Source of the DNA: Phlebotomus papatasi
Lineage: Eukaryota; Arthropoda; Insecta; Diptera; Psychodidae
NCBI RefSeq assembly: GCF_024763615.1
Contig: NC_077222.1
Location: 20,522,001-20,586,000, forward strand
Direction of reading: 5' to 3'
Length of the DNA stretch: 64,000 bases
This document shows, one piece after another, positions 62,435 through 64,000 of the stretch. Both the position numbers and the translations under genes were made by a program. Within the stretch, counting starts at the first letter, position 1. The number at the start of each line of letters is the position of its first letter. Under the pieces are notes generated by a model that saw only the letters and a list, made by a program, of their open reading frames with translations, had not been told where the DNA came from and searched no databases.

Positions 62435-64000
62435 ATACAAAAAAAAAACTCACAGTAAAATAACAAACATAAGAAAATTTGAAAAATGAACTGGGAGCAA
62501 TGTTTGTTTAGCACATGTTTGTATTAAATTACCATGCCATTTTCATTATTTGTTTTATTCGTTCTCATATAATAAACATAAATAATTGACAAATATTTCA
62601 TTTCACTTTACTCTTATAAATATTATAAAAATTATTGACATTAATTTGAATATATTTGAGATTTAGTACTAACATTAATTTATGTGTCAAAATAATCATT
62701 TTCGCTTTTGAGTCAGCGGTTAATATTAAACATTGCAATGGTTTACCAGTTTTCGACATGATATTTTTTGTGGAATAGAAATAGGACTGTTAGGAGATTC
62801 ATAATTGGCTTATAATGCGTATTTTATTTTTAAATGCTCATAGAAATTCATGAGCCATTAAGAGTGGTTGAGACCGTATTCGAGCTATAGAAGAAGGATA
62901 TAATAATGCGTCTTAAAGATATGAAAAACAAAATGATTCTCGTTTGTTTTTACTTATCAGTTTTTTTGGGTTTTCTCAATTAAAAGGATTTTTTAAAATA
63001 AATTTTATTACAAGTTTTTTTTTAGTAATTCTATGTACTAAATATATAAGATTATTAAAAGTTTCACCTAATATATACTTGCACTTCCATCTTATACCAC
63101 TCGAATGAAAATATTGGATTCCTATTACCTATACTTATTTTTGATCATGGAAAAAATTTAGTACAAATTTGAGGTTACGTTTGTAGATCAATAGATTCAT
63201 GTGACTTTCTCACTTTTAAAAAAATATAAAATACGACAAAATAATGTCTCCTTTATAATATTCATTTTTTAGATTTCAATAATTTTTGGCGAATTTGATT
63301 TAGTACATGCATGTACTAAAAAATCATCTCCACTGAAAATATTTTCCTTCTTTGTTTCTCGATTTGTGCAATATTTTTCCAATGAAATAGCACGATAGGA
63401 ACATTTAGAAACACTCACGAAAATTAATTTTCCCAGAAAATGATCATTTAATGGTGGCGATTAGAAATTTTCTTCCAAATTGAGCAAACTTTTTCTTCTG
63501 GGACATTTGAACAAAAAAAAATGTTCTGTGGAAAACAAAGACATTTTCTTGATTTATTTAAACCTTTTTGTTTCGTTTCGTGTCAAGAGCGGGTAAAATT
63601 GGAGGAAAGTGAGCAGAAGAAAATGATAAAATTGCCATTTGTCTCACAATTTTGCCTTTTGAGTTAACAAACACTCAATTCACTCCCTCATCGTTGGGTA
63701 TCTTTTTTTTTCCTTATTCATTTCTATCTCATCTCTTTTTGTTTTTATCCACATCATTCACTTCTGTTGGGGACTCCTTTGGCTTCTTTCAAGATTGTTG
63801 AGGAGTTGTGGGAGCAGGGTAAAAAAAATACAGAGACTCTGAAGTGCACATAAAACTTCAAAGATTCCCCATTATTTTGATTTAAATCACCAATTGTGAC
63901 TGCTTCTCCCACATTTTAATGTGCAATGAGTGCCAAAGGATGGAAGGAGTACTCAAGTGGAAGATGCACATCATTGAATAAATCCTTATGACAAGAAAAT
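62435..64000. other. Noncoding to the window end
   Basis: AT-rich up to about 63350, then unique-looking mixed sequence. I see no gene, RNA or repeat boundary here. Confidence 0.35.

Noticed and set aside
1..64000. CRISPR arrays, bacterial operons or prophage
   Set aside because: The DNA is eukaryotic with spliced genes; the tandem arrays seen are satellites inside introns or transposons and lack repeat-spacer structure.

Overview
The window is intron-rich, AT-rich eukaryotic nuclear DNA from an insect, most likely a nematoceran fly. A phlebotomine sand fly is my best guess, but that is inference from general gene and repeat character and no marker in the window proves it. Introns have GT..AG ends and several are only 64-107 bp. 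Putative transcription starts carry the arthropod-type initiator TCAGTC. Most of the sequence consists of short non-autonomous DNA transposons with TA or TTAA target sites.

Five protein-coding loci can be assembled exon by exon with matching splice phases. (1) 431-830 (+): a short Vti1b-type Qb-SNARE (111 aa). (2) 1615-12056 (+): a 753-aa C2H2 zinc-finger protein in five coding exons, its introns filled with repeats that include an ~1.1 kb minisatellite. (3) 18810-21018 (+): IFT54/TRAF3IP1, an intraflagellar transport protein (636 aa, three exons). (4) 28703-34098 (-): a LysM-domain protein of the LYSMD1/2 type (237 aa), with a candidate extra first coding exon at 38206-38259 that would make it 262 aa. 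(5) 39062-40136 (+): the small (gamma) subunit of TFIIA, with two alternative first coding exons that encode closely similar but distinct N-termini.

The gene-poor part runs from 40.2 to 64 kb. It holds a 1.65 kb, about 99% identical direct duplication split by a TTAA-flanked element, many hairpin-like MITEs, and a GC-richer block near 53.65-54.2 kb that may be the promoter and 5' exon of a gene extending past the right edge. Between the zinc-finger gene and IFT54 lies a 1.65 kb palindrome made of two head-to-head, truncated Tc1-like transposon ends.

The loci do not form a pathway: they are housekeeping genes for membrane fusion, transcription, cilia and basal transcription. The most interesting biological signal is the TFIIA-S exon pair, which looks like an ancient duplication kept under protein-level selection and would give two versions of a basal transcription factor from one locus.
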